Below are positions 45,647 through 55,019 of a stretch of 64,000 nt of DNA, in pieces. A model generated the notes under the pieces. The model was not told the DNA's origin. It saw only the letters and a list, made by a program, of their open reading frames with translations, and did no database searches. Every line of letters starts with the position of its first letter. The stretch's first letter is position 1. The DNA is taken from positions 1,116,001 to 1,180,000 of the forward strand of contig CAWFZT010000006.1 in assembly GCA_963820415.1 (NCBI GenBank). Reading direction: 5' to 3'. The DNA comes from CAWFZT01 sp963820415 (GTDB lineage: Bacteria; Chloroflexota; Anaerolineae; Anaerolineales; Anaerolineaceae). The translations under genes were made by a program, and so were the position numbers.

Positions 45647-46888
45647 TCAGGCGAAGTCTTCGACCACTTCCATAGCAATCCGGCACCAATCCCACAGGCG
45701 CGGCGGGTCGCCGCGGCAGGTGCTAACGTCTTTCATGATCAGTTCCACGCAGCAGCCGCGCGTTTTTTCCAGCACATCCACCAGCATGCTCCGCGCCAGG
45801 CAAGGGTTCCAGGTATCTTCGGTGAAGATGTAAGGGGTCGGTTTATAAGAAAAAATGTAATCCCGGCCAATCGCCTGCACGCCTTTCTCGACGTTGACCC
45901 ACGGGCTCATCGAGACGCGGCGCAGGCGGGGTATTTTCTTGATCATTTTGACCTTGTGGTGCAGCGGTTCGCAGCAGCCGTAGCAGTTCAACCCAAAGCG
46001 TTCCAGCCAGCGCAGCTCATACTGCAGGCAGAACTCGTCGTGCATGGCCGGCGAGACTGAAGAGAAAATTTGCCCGGTGGAGGTACCCCATTGGTCAAGC
46101 GGCCGGGCATGCCGGCCATCGTAATCCGGCTGAGGCAACTCGCTGGTGATCCCCAAACCCCCGGAGCCAACCCGGTAGTTGCCATTCCCTACTGACAGCA
46201 GACCAAGCTGTTCAAGCTGGTCCAGCCGGGACAGGTGGGCCTCCATCATGCGGGCAATGCCGGCATGCACCAGGGCCGGGCGGTCGAGCATGTCGGTGTA
46301 AAGCTCCTGGATGCCCCACCAGCGCACCAGCTCATCCCACTGGGCGCACCACATGTGCACCACGCCGCGCTTCTGCACGGGCATCACCTCACCCAGCAGG
46401 TCGCAAGCCATCTGGTAATTACGCTCGCTGGCGTCCCAATCCGGCGTAATGCGCGGCATCTGGATGCGCTGGATATCCGCCTCGGACCTGATCACCGGGC
46501 GGTAGTCTTCGGCCGCCAGCCCATATTGGCTGCTAGTCTTGAGGGCGTCGATGGCCAACTGGTAACCGCTGTCCTGGTAGACGTAATTGGAATAATAAAC
46601 CCCGTCCACCACCATATCGACGCGCATGTGCTCCCACAGGTAGAGAGTGGTGCGCAACTCGCTCTCCACCTGGCGGCTGAAGCCGTGCTCGCACTGGCAA
46701 AGCAGCTCTTCATCCTGCATTTCCTCCCAGGGGATCTCGTTGATCCACACCATCGGGCGGGCTGGTGCGAGGCGGTTCAACTGCGCCCACAGGCGGCGCT
46801 TTTCATCCTGGACGGGCAGGCTGGCGACCAGCATCACCTGACGGGCCAGGTCCTGGATAATCTGGCGGTCGTGCTTGAAAAATGCCAT
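45647..46888 (-). CDS. URO-D-superfamily protein (paralogue 4, CYGCCE type)
   Basis: 413 residues from the ATG at 46888, 6 bases after AGGAG. A longer reading would run back through the palindromic element and is not used. The metal-site region reads NCYGCCEPLHHK (Cys302, 305, 306), a distinct Cys-rich variant of the superfamily, followed by RRVSMSPWVNVEKG. Substrate unknown. Divergent from the GreA/B-like gene with the palindromic element between them. Confidence 0.65.
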   Translation of the reverse strand: MAFFKHDRQIIQDLARQVMLVASLPVQDEKRRLWAQLNRLAPARPMVWINEIPWEEMQDEELLCQCEHGFSRQVESELRTTLYLWEHMRVDMVVDGVYYSNYVYQDSGYQLAIDALKTSSQYGLAAEDYRPVIRSEADIQRIQMPRITPDWDASERNYQMACDLLGEVMPVQKRGVVHMWCAQWDELVRWWGIQELYTDMLDRPALVHAGIARMMEAHLSRLDQLEQLGLLSVGNGNYRVGSGGLGITSELPQPDYDGRHARPLDQWGTSTGQIFSSVSPAMHDEFCLQYELRWLERFGLNCYGCCEPLHHKVKMIKKIPRLRRVSMSPWVNVEKGVQAIGRDYIFSYKPTPYIFTEDTWNPCLARSMLVDVLEKTRGCCVELIMKDVSTCRGDPPRLWDWCRIAMEVVEDFA

Positions 46889-46990
46889 GGCATCTCCTGG
46901 TGGAATTATGGATGGCGGTCTTTCAGTCGGGAGAGGGACTTCAATTATAAATCCCAAAAATCCGCAAACTGTGGCATACTTACAGTATGT

Positions 46991-47095
46991 TTGGGATTTC
47001 TCGTGCAAGAAACCAGATTTTGGGTAGTGAGCGTGCGTACACACGCTCACTACCCAAAATCTGGAAGTTAACCACGTGGATTCCCAAAGAACCCA
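46991..47095. repeat. Long palindromic element, copy B
   Basis: A 23-bp perfect stem, CCAGATTTTGGGTAGTGAGC-GTG (47013-47035) with its complement at 47042-47064, loop cgtaca. Outer arms TTGGGATTTC and GATTCCCAAAGAACC match those of the other copies. It fills the divergent spacer between the URO-D-like and GreA/B-like genes. Confidence 0.85.
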
Positions 47096-47117
47096 CTTAC
47101 AGGTAGAAGAGGTTGTT

Positions 47118-47570
47118 ATGGAAAACGATCTGAAAATCCAGCCAGACAAGCCAACCGGAGAGAAACGGCGCCCAGCTCTATCCGGGGCGCACGTTGACCT
47201 GGAATTAATCGATGCCTCCGGCGGGCGGGAAGCTCTGTCGTTCGATATCGTGCCGGATAAGCTGGCCGATTTCAAGAACGGCTTTTTGGGCGAAAAAACG
47301 CCGCTGGCCCAGGCCATCCGCGGGCACTTCGCCGGCGAGCATGTGCCCTACCGGGTGGATGAGATCGTTGAAATCCACATCCTGGATGTGCAGCGCAGCC
47401 AGGCCAGCCCGGATAAAGACATCGAGGCGCGCCGCCAGGCCGCCCTGCGCAAGGCGGTCAGGCAGTCGGACCTGACCAACGCGGTCTTGTTTGCTTCGTC
47501 ATACAACGGTAAATGGGGCGATTACGACCCAACCGGCCTGATCGAGGAAATGGATGAAGAAAAGCCCTAA
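47118..47570 (+). CDS. GreA/GreB C-terminal-like domain protein
   Basis: 150 residues from the ATG at 47118 (AGAGG upstream). The central segment GEKTPLAQAIRGHFAGEHVP followed by YRVDEIVEIHIL resembles the FKBP-like C-terminal domain of Gre factors (TPLGxALLGxxxGDxV), but the coiled-coil N-terminal domain that enters RNA polymerase is missing. Flanked by a charged N-terminus and an acidic tail. It may be a polymerase-binding regulator (inference). Confidence 0.5.
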   Translation: MENDLKIQPDKPTGEKRRPALSGAHVDLELIDASGGREALSFDIVPDKLADFKNGFLGEKTPLAQAIRGHFAGEHVPYRVDEIVEIHILDVQRSQASPDKDIEARRQAALRKAVRQSDLTNAVLFASSYNGKWGDYDPTGLIEEMDEEKP

Positions 47571-47571
47571 A

Positions 47572-48576
47572 TTACCAGGAATAGGCTTCCGGCGCTTCTC
47601 CCGGCTGGAGCGGGCGTCCGTGGTTGATGTCGAATAACTGGTCGAGCTTTGCCAGCACCTCAGGGGAAAGCTTCAAATCGGCCGCCCGCTCGATCCCGTC
47701 CAGTTGTTCAACCGTGCGGATACCCACGATGGGTGAAGACACGGCCGGGTGAGCCAGCGTCCAGGCGATAGCGACGATGTGCTCCTTCTCACCCAGCTCC
47801 TGGCACAGCTTCGAGAAGCCCATCAACTGGGTGTTGTGCTCACCCAGGCTGATGCCGTACTCTTGCTCGACCTCACGCGTGCGCGTCCCATCCAGAGAGC
47901 GCAGCTTACCGGTCAGCAGGCCGCCGGCCATGGGCATGTAGGGGATCACGCCAATGCCGAACTCGCGCGCCGCCGGCAGCACATCCAGCTCAGGGAAACG
48001 GCTGAGCAGGTTGTATTGGGTCTGCTCCGAGACCAGGCCCATGAAGCCGCGCTGCCAGGCCAACATCTGGAATTTAGCCAGCCCCCAGCCAGGAAAATTG
48101 CTGGAGCCCATGTAAAGCACATCCCCATCCGCCACCAGTTTCTCGAAAATGCCCCAGAACTCTTCCCCGGACATGTCGCGTACGAAGTGATGCACCTGGT
48201 AAAGGTCGATGTGGTCGGTCTGCAGCCGGCGCAGCGAATCGGCGCAGTGTTTGCGCACCTTGTAAAGGGAAATGCCGCCCTCTTCATTGGGCAGGTTGGC
48301 ATCCACCATGTTACCGTAAACTTTGGTGGCCAGGATCACCTTATCCCGGCTGCCGGGCCGTTGGCTGAACCATTTGCCGATGATTTCCTCGGAATGGCCG
48401 TGGTGCCCGCGCCCGCCGTACACGTTGGCAGTATCGAAGAAATTGATCCCCAGTTCCAAAGCGTGGTCCATAATCTTGAAGCATTCTTCCTCATGGGCAA
48501 CGCCACCAAAATGCATCGTGCCCAGGCAAATGCGACTGACTTTCAAACTCGAACGGCCTAACCTGGTATATTGCAT
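47572..48576 (-). CDS. Aldo/keto reductase
   Basis: 334 residues, AKR fold: MQYTRLGRSSLKVSRICLGT, catalytic Asp/Tyr FFDTANVYGG, Lys in LATKVYG, His in YQVHHF, cofactor segment MPMAGGLLTGKLR. About 15 bases after the mannose-1-phosphate guanylyltransferase gene on the same strand, so last in the sugar-nucleotide run. Distinct from the reductase at 30836. Confidence 0.85.
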   Translation of the reverse strand: MQYTRLGRSSLKVSRICLGTMHFGGVAHEEECFKIMDHALELGINFFDTANVYGGRGHHGHSEEIIGKWFSQRPGSRDKVILATKVYGNMVDANLPNEEGGISLYKVRKHCADSLRRLQTDHIDLYQVHHFVRDMSGEEFWGIFEKLVADGDVLYMGSSNFPGWGLAKFQMLAWQRGFMGLVSEQTQYNLLSRFPELDVLPAAREFGIGVIPYMPMAGGLLTGKLRSLDGTRTREVEQEYGISLGEHNTQLMGFSKLCQELGEKEHIVAIAWTLAHPAVSSPIVGIRTVEQLDGIERAADLKLSPEVLAKLDQLFDINHGRPLQPGEAPEAYSW

Positions 48577-48591
48577 GGCTTTTTTCTCCTT

Positions 48592-49665
48592 TTATAACCA
48601 ACGCTGATAACCTTCTTTTTCCAACTTCCTCACCAGCTCACGCACTTCTTGCTCGCGCTCCTTGGGACACACCAGCAAAGCATCTGGCGTATCGACAATC
48701 ACCATGTCCTTAACCCCGATCGTAGCGATCAGGCGGGTGTCGCCAAACACCAGTGTGTTGTCAGTATCGATCCCAGCGTGCGCGCCCCGGATGGTATTGC
48801 CGTGGCTGTCGGCAGGCAGCAGGTCCAGCAGGCTGGCCCAACTGCCCAGGTCCGACCAGCCGATGTCTACCGGGATAACCGCCGCGTCCCGGGCGCCTTC
48901 CATCACACCGTAGTCGATGGTCTGTTTGCCAACCTGGGGCCAGATGCGGGCTATCTCTGAAGCATAAGCCGGGGTCCCTAAGGCCGCCTCGACCTGCGCC
49001 AGTTGAGCGAAAAAGCCCGGCATCTGCCGCTGGAACTCTCCCAAAATGGGCCCGACACCCCAAATGAACATGCCACTGTTCCAGGAATACTCGCCGCTGG
49101 CAAGCATGCGGCGGGCCGTTTCAGGATCGGGTTTTTCAGTGAAACGCTGCAGGCGGAAAACCGGGAATTCCCCCACCGCCGGCAGGGCTGCCCCTTGCTG
49201 GATATACCCATAGCCGGTTGAAGGCGATGAGGGCTTGATGCCCAGGGTGACCAGGTGTCCTTCCCTGGCCACCTGCTCGGCGGCTTTTAGCGCCTGGCGG
49301 AAGCGAGCCGTTTCGGTAATGTAGTGGTCGGCGGTCAGCACTGCCATCACCGCCTCGGGGCCATGGTGGTGGCGCAAATGGATGGCGCCCAGGCCAATGG
49401 CAGGCGCCGTACCGCGTCCTTCTGGCTCAGCGATGAAGTTCTGAACCGGCAGCTCCGGGGCCTGTTTGGCCAGGAGCGGGATGTAGTCGCCGCGTGTGAC
49501 GACAAAAATTCGCTGTGGGGGAAACAGCAGGGCAATCCGGTCGACGGCATGCTGAAACATGGTGTGCTCGCCGACCAGCTTGAGCGCCTGCTTGGGGCGG
49601 TTCTGGCGGCTGAGCGGCCACAAGCGTGTCCCGGTTCCCCCGGCCATAATCAATGCGTAGTACAT
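48592..49665 (-). CDS. manC: Mannose-1-phosphate guanylyltransferase
   Basis: Makes GDP-mannose from mannose-1-phosphate and GTP. 357 residues. Signature ALIMAGGTGTRLWPLSRQNR with PKQ, then VLTADHYI (metal Asp), FTEKPD and YSWNSGMFIWGV, all typical of GMP enzymes; the C-terminal beta-helix is shortened and no isomerase domain is fused. Provides the substrate for the GDP-mannose epimerase two genes upstream of the neighbouring kinase. Confidence 0.9.
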   Translation of the reverse strand: MYYALIMAGGTGTRLWPLSRQNRPKQALKLVGEHTMFQHAVDRIALLFPPQRIFVVTRGDYIPLLAKQAPELPVQNFIAEPEGRGTAPAIGLGAIHLRHHHGPEAVMAVLTADHYITETARFRQALKAAEQVAREGHLVTLGIKPSSPSTGYGYIQQGAALPAVGEFPVFRLQRFTEKPDPETARRMLASGEYSWNSGMFIWGVGPILGEFQRQMPGFFAQLAQVEAALGTPAYASEIARIWPQVGKQTIDYGVMEGARDAAVIPVDIGWSDLGSWASLLDLLPADSHGNTIRGAHAGIDTDNTLVFGDTRLIATIGVKDMVIVDTPDALLVCPKEREQEVRELVRKLEKEGYQRWL

Positions 49666-49709
49666 GACTCTCCTAAGGACGGTTTGCAGTTGTACTGCAA
49701 ACCATCCGG

Positions 49710-50534
49710 CTAAAAGCCTCTCAAATCTGAGCTCTGCCGGCGCGGCAGACCCTCTTTGGGAGTGCGCTTCAATACCACATATTCTATCCCATGTTCCACG
49801 CAGAACCGGCGTTTTTCAGGTTTATCGCCGTCTTCATTCACAGCATACATGTCTGGCCTGACCAGGGCAATTTCCGGCTCAGCGTCCATCCAGCCCTGCC
49901 CACTGGAGATGAGCGCCTGGCAGACGTAGCGGACGGATTGGACCATATAGCGCCGCTCGTTCTGCGGAAAAAGCGGGTGGCCTTCGCCTTTCAGCAGCCT
50001 GACGTTGGGATCGCTGCCGACCACCACGTACAGGTCGCCCAGGACGGAGACCTCCTCGAAAAAGCGCACATGCCCGGAATGGAACCAGTCGTAGCAGCCG
50101 GTTACAATCACCTTGCGTCGCGGCGAAGTCTCGCTTCCGGCCTGGTAAGCTACCGCAGGAAAGCCTTTCAATTGGTCGGCGCCGATCACGTGGTACTCCA
50201 GCCCGTGCGTTTGGCAGTACGCCTTTTTGCGCGCATCGTCGCCTGCCTGATCCTCAACCCACAGGTCTGGCTGGAAGTCGAGCTCCTGCGGCAGGGTGTG
50301 AGCCTGCCGCAAGAGCTCTTCGACGATCACCACGTCGCTGACGTAGCGCATGGCCTGGACCAGATAAGCCCGCTCTGCCTGGGAGAATGCGGGCGGTTTG
50401 CCAGTTCGGACTCGCAAGGTTTCATCCGACCAGAGTAACACAGTAACCTCGCCCAGGCGGCCAGCTTCTTCCAAAAAAAGCACTCCGGGAGACCTGAGAT
50501 CGTCGAAACCACCAGACACGACTACTTTTTTCAT
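49710..50534 (-). CDS. Tandem cytidylyltransferase-like protein
   Basis: 274 residues from the ATG at 50534. Two nucleotidyltransferase domains in a row. The second (about residues 140-274) has a canonical VIVTGCYDWFHSGHVRFFEE with His152/His155 of the HxGH motif and a YxxxxxDPxxRLLKGEGHP-type loop. The first (about 1-110) has the same layout but FDDLRSPGVLFLEEA in place of HxGH, so it should be inactive or only bind ligand. Resembles HldE/TagD-type enzymes that activate phosphosugars. Pairs with the GHMP kinase immediately upstream (8-base gap). Confidence 0.75.
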   Translation of the reverse strand: MKKVVVSGGFDDLRSPGVLFLEEAGRLGEVTVLLWSDETLRVRTGKPPAFSQAERAYLVQAMRYVSDVVIVEELLRQAHTLPQELDFQPDLWVEDQAGDDARKKAYCQTHGLEYHVIGADQLKGFPAVAYQAGSETSPRRKVIVTGCYDWFHSGHVRFFEEVSVLGDLYVVVGSDPNVRLLKGEGHPLFPQNERRYMVQSVRYVCQALISSGQGWMDAEPEIALVRPDMYAVNEDGDKPEKRRFCVEHGIEYVVLKRTPKEGLPRRQSSDLRGF

Positions 50535-50542
50535 CCCGGTGC

Positions 50543-51331
50543 CTATATTCTCTCGGCAATCCTGACTTTGACAACCAGCGAACCAGGCACCGGCTCTTCT
50601 GAAACCACGTAAAGATACCCGCCGCCGCTGCCGGAATACATCGCCCCGGCGTAACGGCTCTGGTAATAACTCAGAATCCTCTTCAGGTCGACTTGGATGG
50701 CTGGGTGGCAGATTGTGTTGGGCAGTAGGGTCTCCCAACACAGCATGCACTCGTTCATGGAAGCGCCCAGGCCCTTTAGGTCCCTGGCGACAATCGCCTC
50801 GTAGCAGTCTTTGCCGGTTTGGCCCAGCCGTCGCACCCACTGCGGGTCGAGGTGTTTGGTTACCAACGGGTTGTAGCCATCCGGGCGCTGCGCTACCGGC
50901 AGCATGTGAATTACCTGCTCCAGCCAGGCCGCCACCTGAGCATCGTTGTTAGATTCAACCTGCACCGGGAAATAGCCGCCCTCGTATGCATAATCGAAGT
51001 CCAGGCGGCTGACACCCGGGTAGATCAGCCCAACCATATCCTGCGAACCGGAAGGCTCGGCCAGGCCCTGGTTCTCGGCCTGGTAAAGCTGACGCACCAG
51101 CCCGGCTGGGTCGCCTGCGGGCAGCCCGCCACACCACAACTTTACGGCGACTTTGCGCGTGCTGGTCGCCATGCCGCAGCGGTCCATGTAACGGCAGGTC
51201 GGCTGCAGGGCTACCACCACCATTGATCCAGGCGGAGACGGGTTCAGCTTCGACACGAAGGGCTGGTCGATCCACCCTCCGGCAAAGGCCATGCGGTAAG
51301 GAATTTTTCCAATGATATCAGTAAGTTCCAT
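50543..51331 (-). CDS. GHMP-family sugar kinase
   Basis: 262 residues. Opening IPYRMAFAGGWIDQPFVSKL matches the sugar-kinase start of HddA/fucokinase-like GHMP enzymes; the ATP loop is EPSGSQDMVGL and the C-terminal motif MYSGSGGGYLYVVS. Short for the family. With the tandem nucleotidyltransferase it would produce an NDP-sugar from a phosphosugar (inference). Confidence 0.7.
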   Translation of the reverse strand: MELTDIIGKIPYRMAFAGGWIDQPFVSKLNPSPPGSMVVVALQPTCRYMDRCGMATSTRKVAVKLWCGGLPAGDPAGLVRQLYQAENQGLAEPSGSQDMVGLIYPGVSRLDFDYAYEGGYFPVQVESNNDAQVAAWLEQVIHMLPVAQRPDGYNPLVTKHLDPQWVRRLGQTGKDCYEAIVARDLKGLGASMNECMLCWETLLPNTICHPAIQVDLKRILSYYQSRYAGAMYSGSGGGYLYVVSEEPVPGSLVVKVRIAERI

Positions 51332-51393
51332 CCATGCATCCTGTTCGACAATTAACCTTGCTAAGGTAAAAGAAACCTTCGCAAGGTTGTCAA

Positions 51394-52440
51394 CTATGCT
51401 ACCTCGGTCACCACCTGCTTGCCGGCTTTACGGTCGGCGTACTGCTGTTCGATCCAGGCGTAGGTTTTGGTCAGCCCGTCGTGCAAGGTGGTATTTGGCT
51501 CCCATCCCAGGATCTGGTTGATGAAAGTATTATCACTGTTGCGCCCGGCTACGCCCTTGGGAGCGTCCAGGTCGTAGGTGCGGTCCAGCTTCACCCCGGC
51601 TATCTCTTCGATAATGCTGACCAACTGGTTGATCGACACCAACTCTTTCGAGCCCAGGTTGATTGGCGTGGCAATCAGCTCATCGCAGTGCATGATCATA
51701 TCGATGCCCTTGATGCAGTCGTCGATGAAACAGAAACTACGCGTCTGGCGCCCGTCGCCCCAGATTTCGATCTCCAGCTTACCGCTATCCTTGGCTTCGA
51801 TCACCTTGCGGCTCAGGGCTGCTGGGGCTTTTTCACGGCCGCCGAACCAGGTGCCGTGCGGACCATAAATATTGTGGAAACGGGCGATATAGGTTTCCAG
51901 GTGGCGCTCAGCCCAATATTCCTGGCAGAACATTTCCGAGATCAGCTTTTCCCAGCCGTAGCCGCGCTCGGCCATGGCCGGATAGGCATCCGATTCCTTC
52001 AACGCCCGCACGTTGGGGTCCTGCTGAAGCAGGATATTGTAAGCGCAGGCCGACGAGGAGAAGAAATAGCGCCTGGCGCCGGCCCGGTAGGCGGCCTCGA
52101 TCATCTGGGTGTTGATCAGCACGCTGCGCAGGCAGTCGACGCGGAAGTGCTCGATAAAACCCATGCCGCCCATATCGGCTGCCAGGTTGTAGACTTCGAC
52201 CGCCCCTTCGCAGGCGTGGATGCAGTTGTTTTTTTCGGTCAGGTCCATACACAGGCTTTCCACACCCGGGACGCGCTGGTACCAGTTGGGCAGCGGTTTT
52301 TTATCGATGGCGCGGATGCGGGTGAAGCCCTGTTCGTGGAAAGCACGCGTCAAAGCCCCGGCGATGAAACCGCCCGCCCCGGTGATTACGATCAAGTCGG
52401 CTTTATTTAAAACATCTTTTGCAGTTGGATTGCGTTTCAT
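51394..52440 (-). CDS. GDP-mannose 3,5-epimerase-like protein
   Basis: 348 residues, short-chain NAD-dependent epimerase. VITGAGGFIAGALTRAF binds NAD. AADMGGMGFIEHFRVDCLRS, SSACAYN, YGWEKL (catalytic Tyr/Lys), FHNIYGPHGTWFGGREKAPA and RQTRSFCFIDDCIKGI closely follow the plant GME enzyme of the ascorbate pathway, which makes GDP-L-galactose and GDP-L-gulose. GDP-mannose would come from the ManC encoded nearby. Sits 12 bases after the GH29 gene. Confidence 0.82.
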   Translation of the reverse strand: MKRNPTAKDVLNKADLIVITGAGGFIAGALTRAFHEQGFTRIRAIDKKPLPNWYQRVPGVESLCMDLTEKNNCIHACEGAVEVYNLAADMGGMGFIEHFRVDCLRSVLINTQMIEAAYRAGARRYFFSSSACAYNILLQQDPNVRALKESDAYPAMAERGYGWEKLISEMFCQEYWAERHLETYIARFHNIYGPHGTWFGGREKAPAALSRKVIEAKDSGKLEIEIWGDGRQTRSFCFIDDCIKGIDMIMHCDELIATPINLGSKELVSINQLVSIIEEIAGVKLDRTYDLDAPKGVAGRNSDNTFINQILGWEPNTTLHDGLTKTYAWIEQQYADRKAGKQVVTEVA

Positions 52441-52452
52441 TCCTATTTTCCT

Positions 52453-53886
52453 CTAAAAAGTAATTTTTAACGTATAAGCGTACTGGCAGGGTTTCTTGCC
52501 AGGTAGTTTAACCTTTACCCCGCTTTGATCCTGTGTGAACGACAAAACGCCGTCCACTCCCAGCATTTGCACCCGTTTGACCTGCCCTTCTGCGCTCTTC
52601 AGGGAGGTGAGGATGGCCTGCTCGCCGGGCCAGGCCAGGGCGATGGCATACAGGGCTGCGCCTTTTTGGGTGAAGCGGAAATCCTGGGGCGTAAAGGCTG
52701 CCCGCTTGGTGTCGGTAAAACCGCCTTCGAAGACCTGCGTAGGGCCTTCGCCATAGACCTTCCAGGGGCGCGTGTCGTAAATGGCCTCACCGTTGACCGC
52801 CAGCCACCGGCCAATCTCCAGCAGGATGTCTTGCTCCGGCTCGGGGATGGTGCCGTCGGCCTTCGGACCGATGTTGAGCAGCAGCGCGCCGTTCTTGCTG
52901 ACAATATCGACCAGGTCGCCCACGATTGATTCGGCAGTCTTATAATCCTGCTCGGTCACGTAACCCCAGGAGTTTTTCGAGATGGAGGTATCGGTCTGCC
53001 AGAAATGCGGATTGATCCCAGACAACTGGCCGCGCTCGATATCGTACACGGCCGATTCCATGGGGAAGGATTCGTTCTTATAGTTGATCGCCACGCCCTT
53101 GCCCCATTCCAGGCCGCGGTTGTAGTAGTAAGCGGCAAAGCGCTGCAAGTAGGGCTGGAAAACCGTCTGCTCGATCCACCAGTCGAACCAGACCACCTGG
53201 GGCTGGTATTTGTCGACCAGCTCGCAAGTGCGCGCCAGCCAATCCTCGAGGTGTTTAGCATGCGGGCGTGGTTTCCAATCCAGGCTCTTCCATTCGCTCT
53301 GCATATCGGTAGGATAGAGCCAGGCCGGCCCATAGAAATCTTCGTACTGTGGGTCCTGTACGTCAGAATCGAAGGCGCGCCCGCCGTTCATGAAGAACCA
53401 GTGCTCGGCGCGGTGGCTGGAGAGGCCGAAGACCAGGCCTTCTTTGCGCACGGCTGCCGCCAGCTCGCCGACAATATCCCGTTTGGGGCCCATCTTGACC
53501 GAGTTCCACTTGGAAAGGCTGCAATCGTACATAGCGAAGCCATCGTGGTGCTCGGCCACCGGCATGACGTAACGGGCGCCGGCTTTGCGGAACAGGTCCG
53601 CCCAGGCGGCCGGGTCGAACTTCTCGGCTTTGAACATAGGGATGAAATCCTTATAGCCGAACTTATTCTGCGGGCCATAGGTCTTGAGATGGTGCTCGAA
53701 CTCCGGCGTACCCTGCAAATACATGTTGCGCGGGTACCATTCGTTGCCGAAGGCGGGCACGCAGTAGACGCCCCAGTGGATGAAGATGCCAAACTTGGCG
53801 TCCATGTACCACTGCGGGGCGCTGTAGTGTTTGAGCGACTCCCAGGTCGGCTCATATCGGGTTATTTTTGGTTCGGGTTTATTCAT
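52453..53886 (-). CDS. GH29 alpha-L-fucosidase
   Basis: 477 residues without signal peptide. KFGIFIHWGVYCVPAFGNEW, GARYVMPVAEHHDGFAMYDC and VWFDWWIEQ (nucleophile Asp of the WFDW motif) are GH29 signatures; a C-terminal beta domain follows. Acts inside the cell on imported alpha-L-fucosides; GH29 enzymes often accept alpha-L-galactosides too, which is of interest beside the GDP-mannose epimerase. GH29 general-acid position is not obvious from sequence alone. Confidence 0.9.
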   Translation of the reverse strand: MNKPEPKITRYEPTWESLKHYSAPQWYMDAKFGIFIHWGVYCVPAFGNEWYPRNMYLQGTPEFEHHLKTYGPQNKFGYKDFIPMFKAEKFDPAAWADLFRKAGARYVMPVAEHHDGFAMYDCSLSKWNSVKMGPKRDIVGELAAAVRKEGLVFGLSSHRAEHWFFMNGGRAFDSDVQDPQYEDFYGPAWLYPTDMQSEWKSLDWKPRPHAKHLEDWLARTCELVDKYQPQVVWFDWWIEQTVFQPYLQRFAAYYYNRGLEWGKGVAINYKNESFPMESAVYDIERGQLSGINPHFWQTDTSISKNSWGYVTEQDYKTAESIVGDLVDIVSKNGALLLNIGPKADGTIPEPEQDILLEIGRWLAVNGEAIYDTRPWKVYGEGPTQVFEGGFTDTKRAAFTPQDFRFTQKGAALYAIALAWPGEQAILTSLKSAEGQVKRVQMLGVDGVLSFTQDQSGVKVKLPGKKPCQYAYTLKITF

Positions 53887-53933
53887 CGTATTTTCCTCTT
53901 TCGATCAATGCGTTTGAATTACAGGCTGCCGGG

Positions 53934-54992
53934 TCAGCGCCGGCACAATTCTAAGTAGACCTGGTTGTAGTACAGGCAGTTTTCTACCGGTGTGTTGGGC
54001 GGGATGTGGTTGCCGACTGCCATAAAGAAGCCCGGGCAATCGCGCCCCAGCGACATGCAGCGCTCGACTTCGGCGCGGATCTGCGCCTTGGTGCCGCGCA
54101 GCAGGATGCCGGTGTCGGCATTACCGATGATCACGTGCGTTTGGCCGTATTTCTCAACCATATATTTGAGGCTGGTCAACGGCTCAAAGACAAAACCGTG
54201 CACCCCGGTGGCAGCGATATCGTCAATGAAGGCGTTGAAGTTGCCGTCTGAGCAGAACATAATCTTCTTGCCGCTGTCTAGCAGCGGGGCAAAGTATTTC
54301 TTATAGTTCGGGAAAACGTACTGGCGGTACCAGGCCGGGCGGAAGACTGCCCCCGAAGACCAGACGATGTCGTCGTGCACCATGACGAGCGGGATATCGG
54401 CGTCCGCCAGGGCGTCGAAGTACTGCTGCACCCAGGCAGCATAGCGGTTGGCCAGGTCGCCGAACCTGAGCAGGTCTGTCCCGGCCGCCAGCAGGAGCAT
54501 ATCCCAGCCAAACTGCAGGATAAAGCCCGAGATCAGCGTGGTATAAATGCCGGTCATGTTGACCCCATCCGGATGGTCGCTGATATTGGCCTGGTATTGG
54601 GCTTCGAACTGCTGGGTCAGCACACTTTGGTCTTTCACGCCCAGTTTCTCCCAGTAGTCAAAGTTCAGCACCTCTTCCACATCCTGGTAGGGACACACGA
54701 TTGTGTCCCGGCGATCCTCTCCGCCAGCCATGTATTCAGCGTGGCCCATGTCGGTGGCCCACTTGCCGAAGATTTGCTCGCTGATAAGTGTACTCCAGAA
54801 GAAATCATAATTCCAGGCCTTCATAAAGGCCGAGGCTGACTGTTTCCTTACTTCCGGCGAGCTTTCGAGGCCCACGTCGATGCCGGTAACCGCCTTGATC
54901 AGATCCCAATGCATTTCCGCTGAATATTCGGTGCGCGGGATGCGTTTTGGTTTTTCCAGGTTGATGGCTGCCCAACCGTCTTCGAATGACAT
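53934..54992 (-). CDS. URO-D-superfamily protein (paralogue 5)
   Basis: 352 residues, TIM-barrel superfamily member. The metal-site position reads IMFCSDGNF (Cys247, no H-x-C-G), as in paralogue 1. DDIVWSSGAVFRPAWYRQYV and FVFEPLTSLKYMVEKYGQTH follow the family layout. The start opens MSFEDGWAAINLEKPKRIPR. Between the GH29 gene (47 bases) and an MFS gene (27 bases): likely a shared operon with sugar uptake and hydrolysis. Confidence 0.7.
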   Translation of the reverse strand: MSFEDGWAAINLEKPKRIPRTEYSAEMHWDLIKAVTGIDVGLESSPEVRKQSASAFMKAWNYDFFWSTLISEQIFGKWATDMGHAEYMAGGEDRRDTIVCPYQDVEEVLNFDYWEKLGVKDQSVLTQQFEAQYQANISDHPDGVNMTGIYTTLISGFILQFGWDMLLLAAGTDLLRFGDLANRYAAWVQQYFDALADADIPLVMVHDDIVWSSGAVFRPAWYRQYVFPNYKKYFAPLLDSGKKIMFCSDGNFNAFIDDIAATGVHGFVFEPLTSLKYMVEKYGQTHVIIGNADTGILLRGTKAQIRAEVERCMSLGRDCPGFFMAVGNHIPPNTPVENCLYYNQVYLELCRR

Positions 54993-55019
54993 AATAACTC
55001 CTTTCTTTTTGCGTGCTAT

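Noticed and set aside
46889..47317. 143-residue N-terminal extension of the URO-D paralogue 4
   Set aside because: It would translate through the palindromic element and antisense to the GreA/B-like gene, while a well-spaced AGGAG precedes the ATG at 46888.
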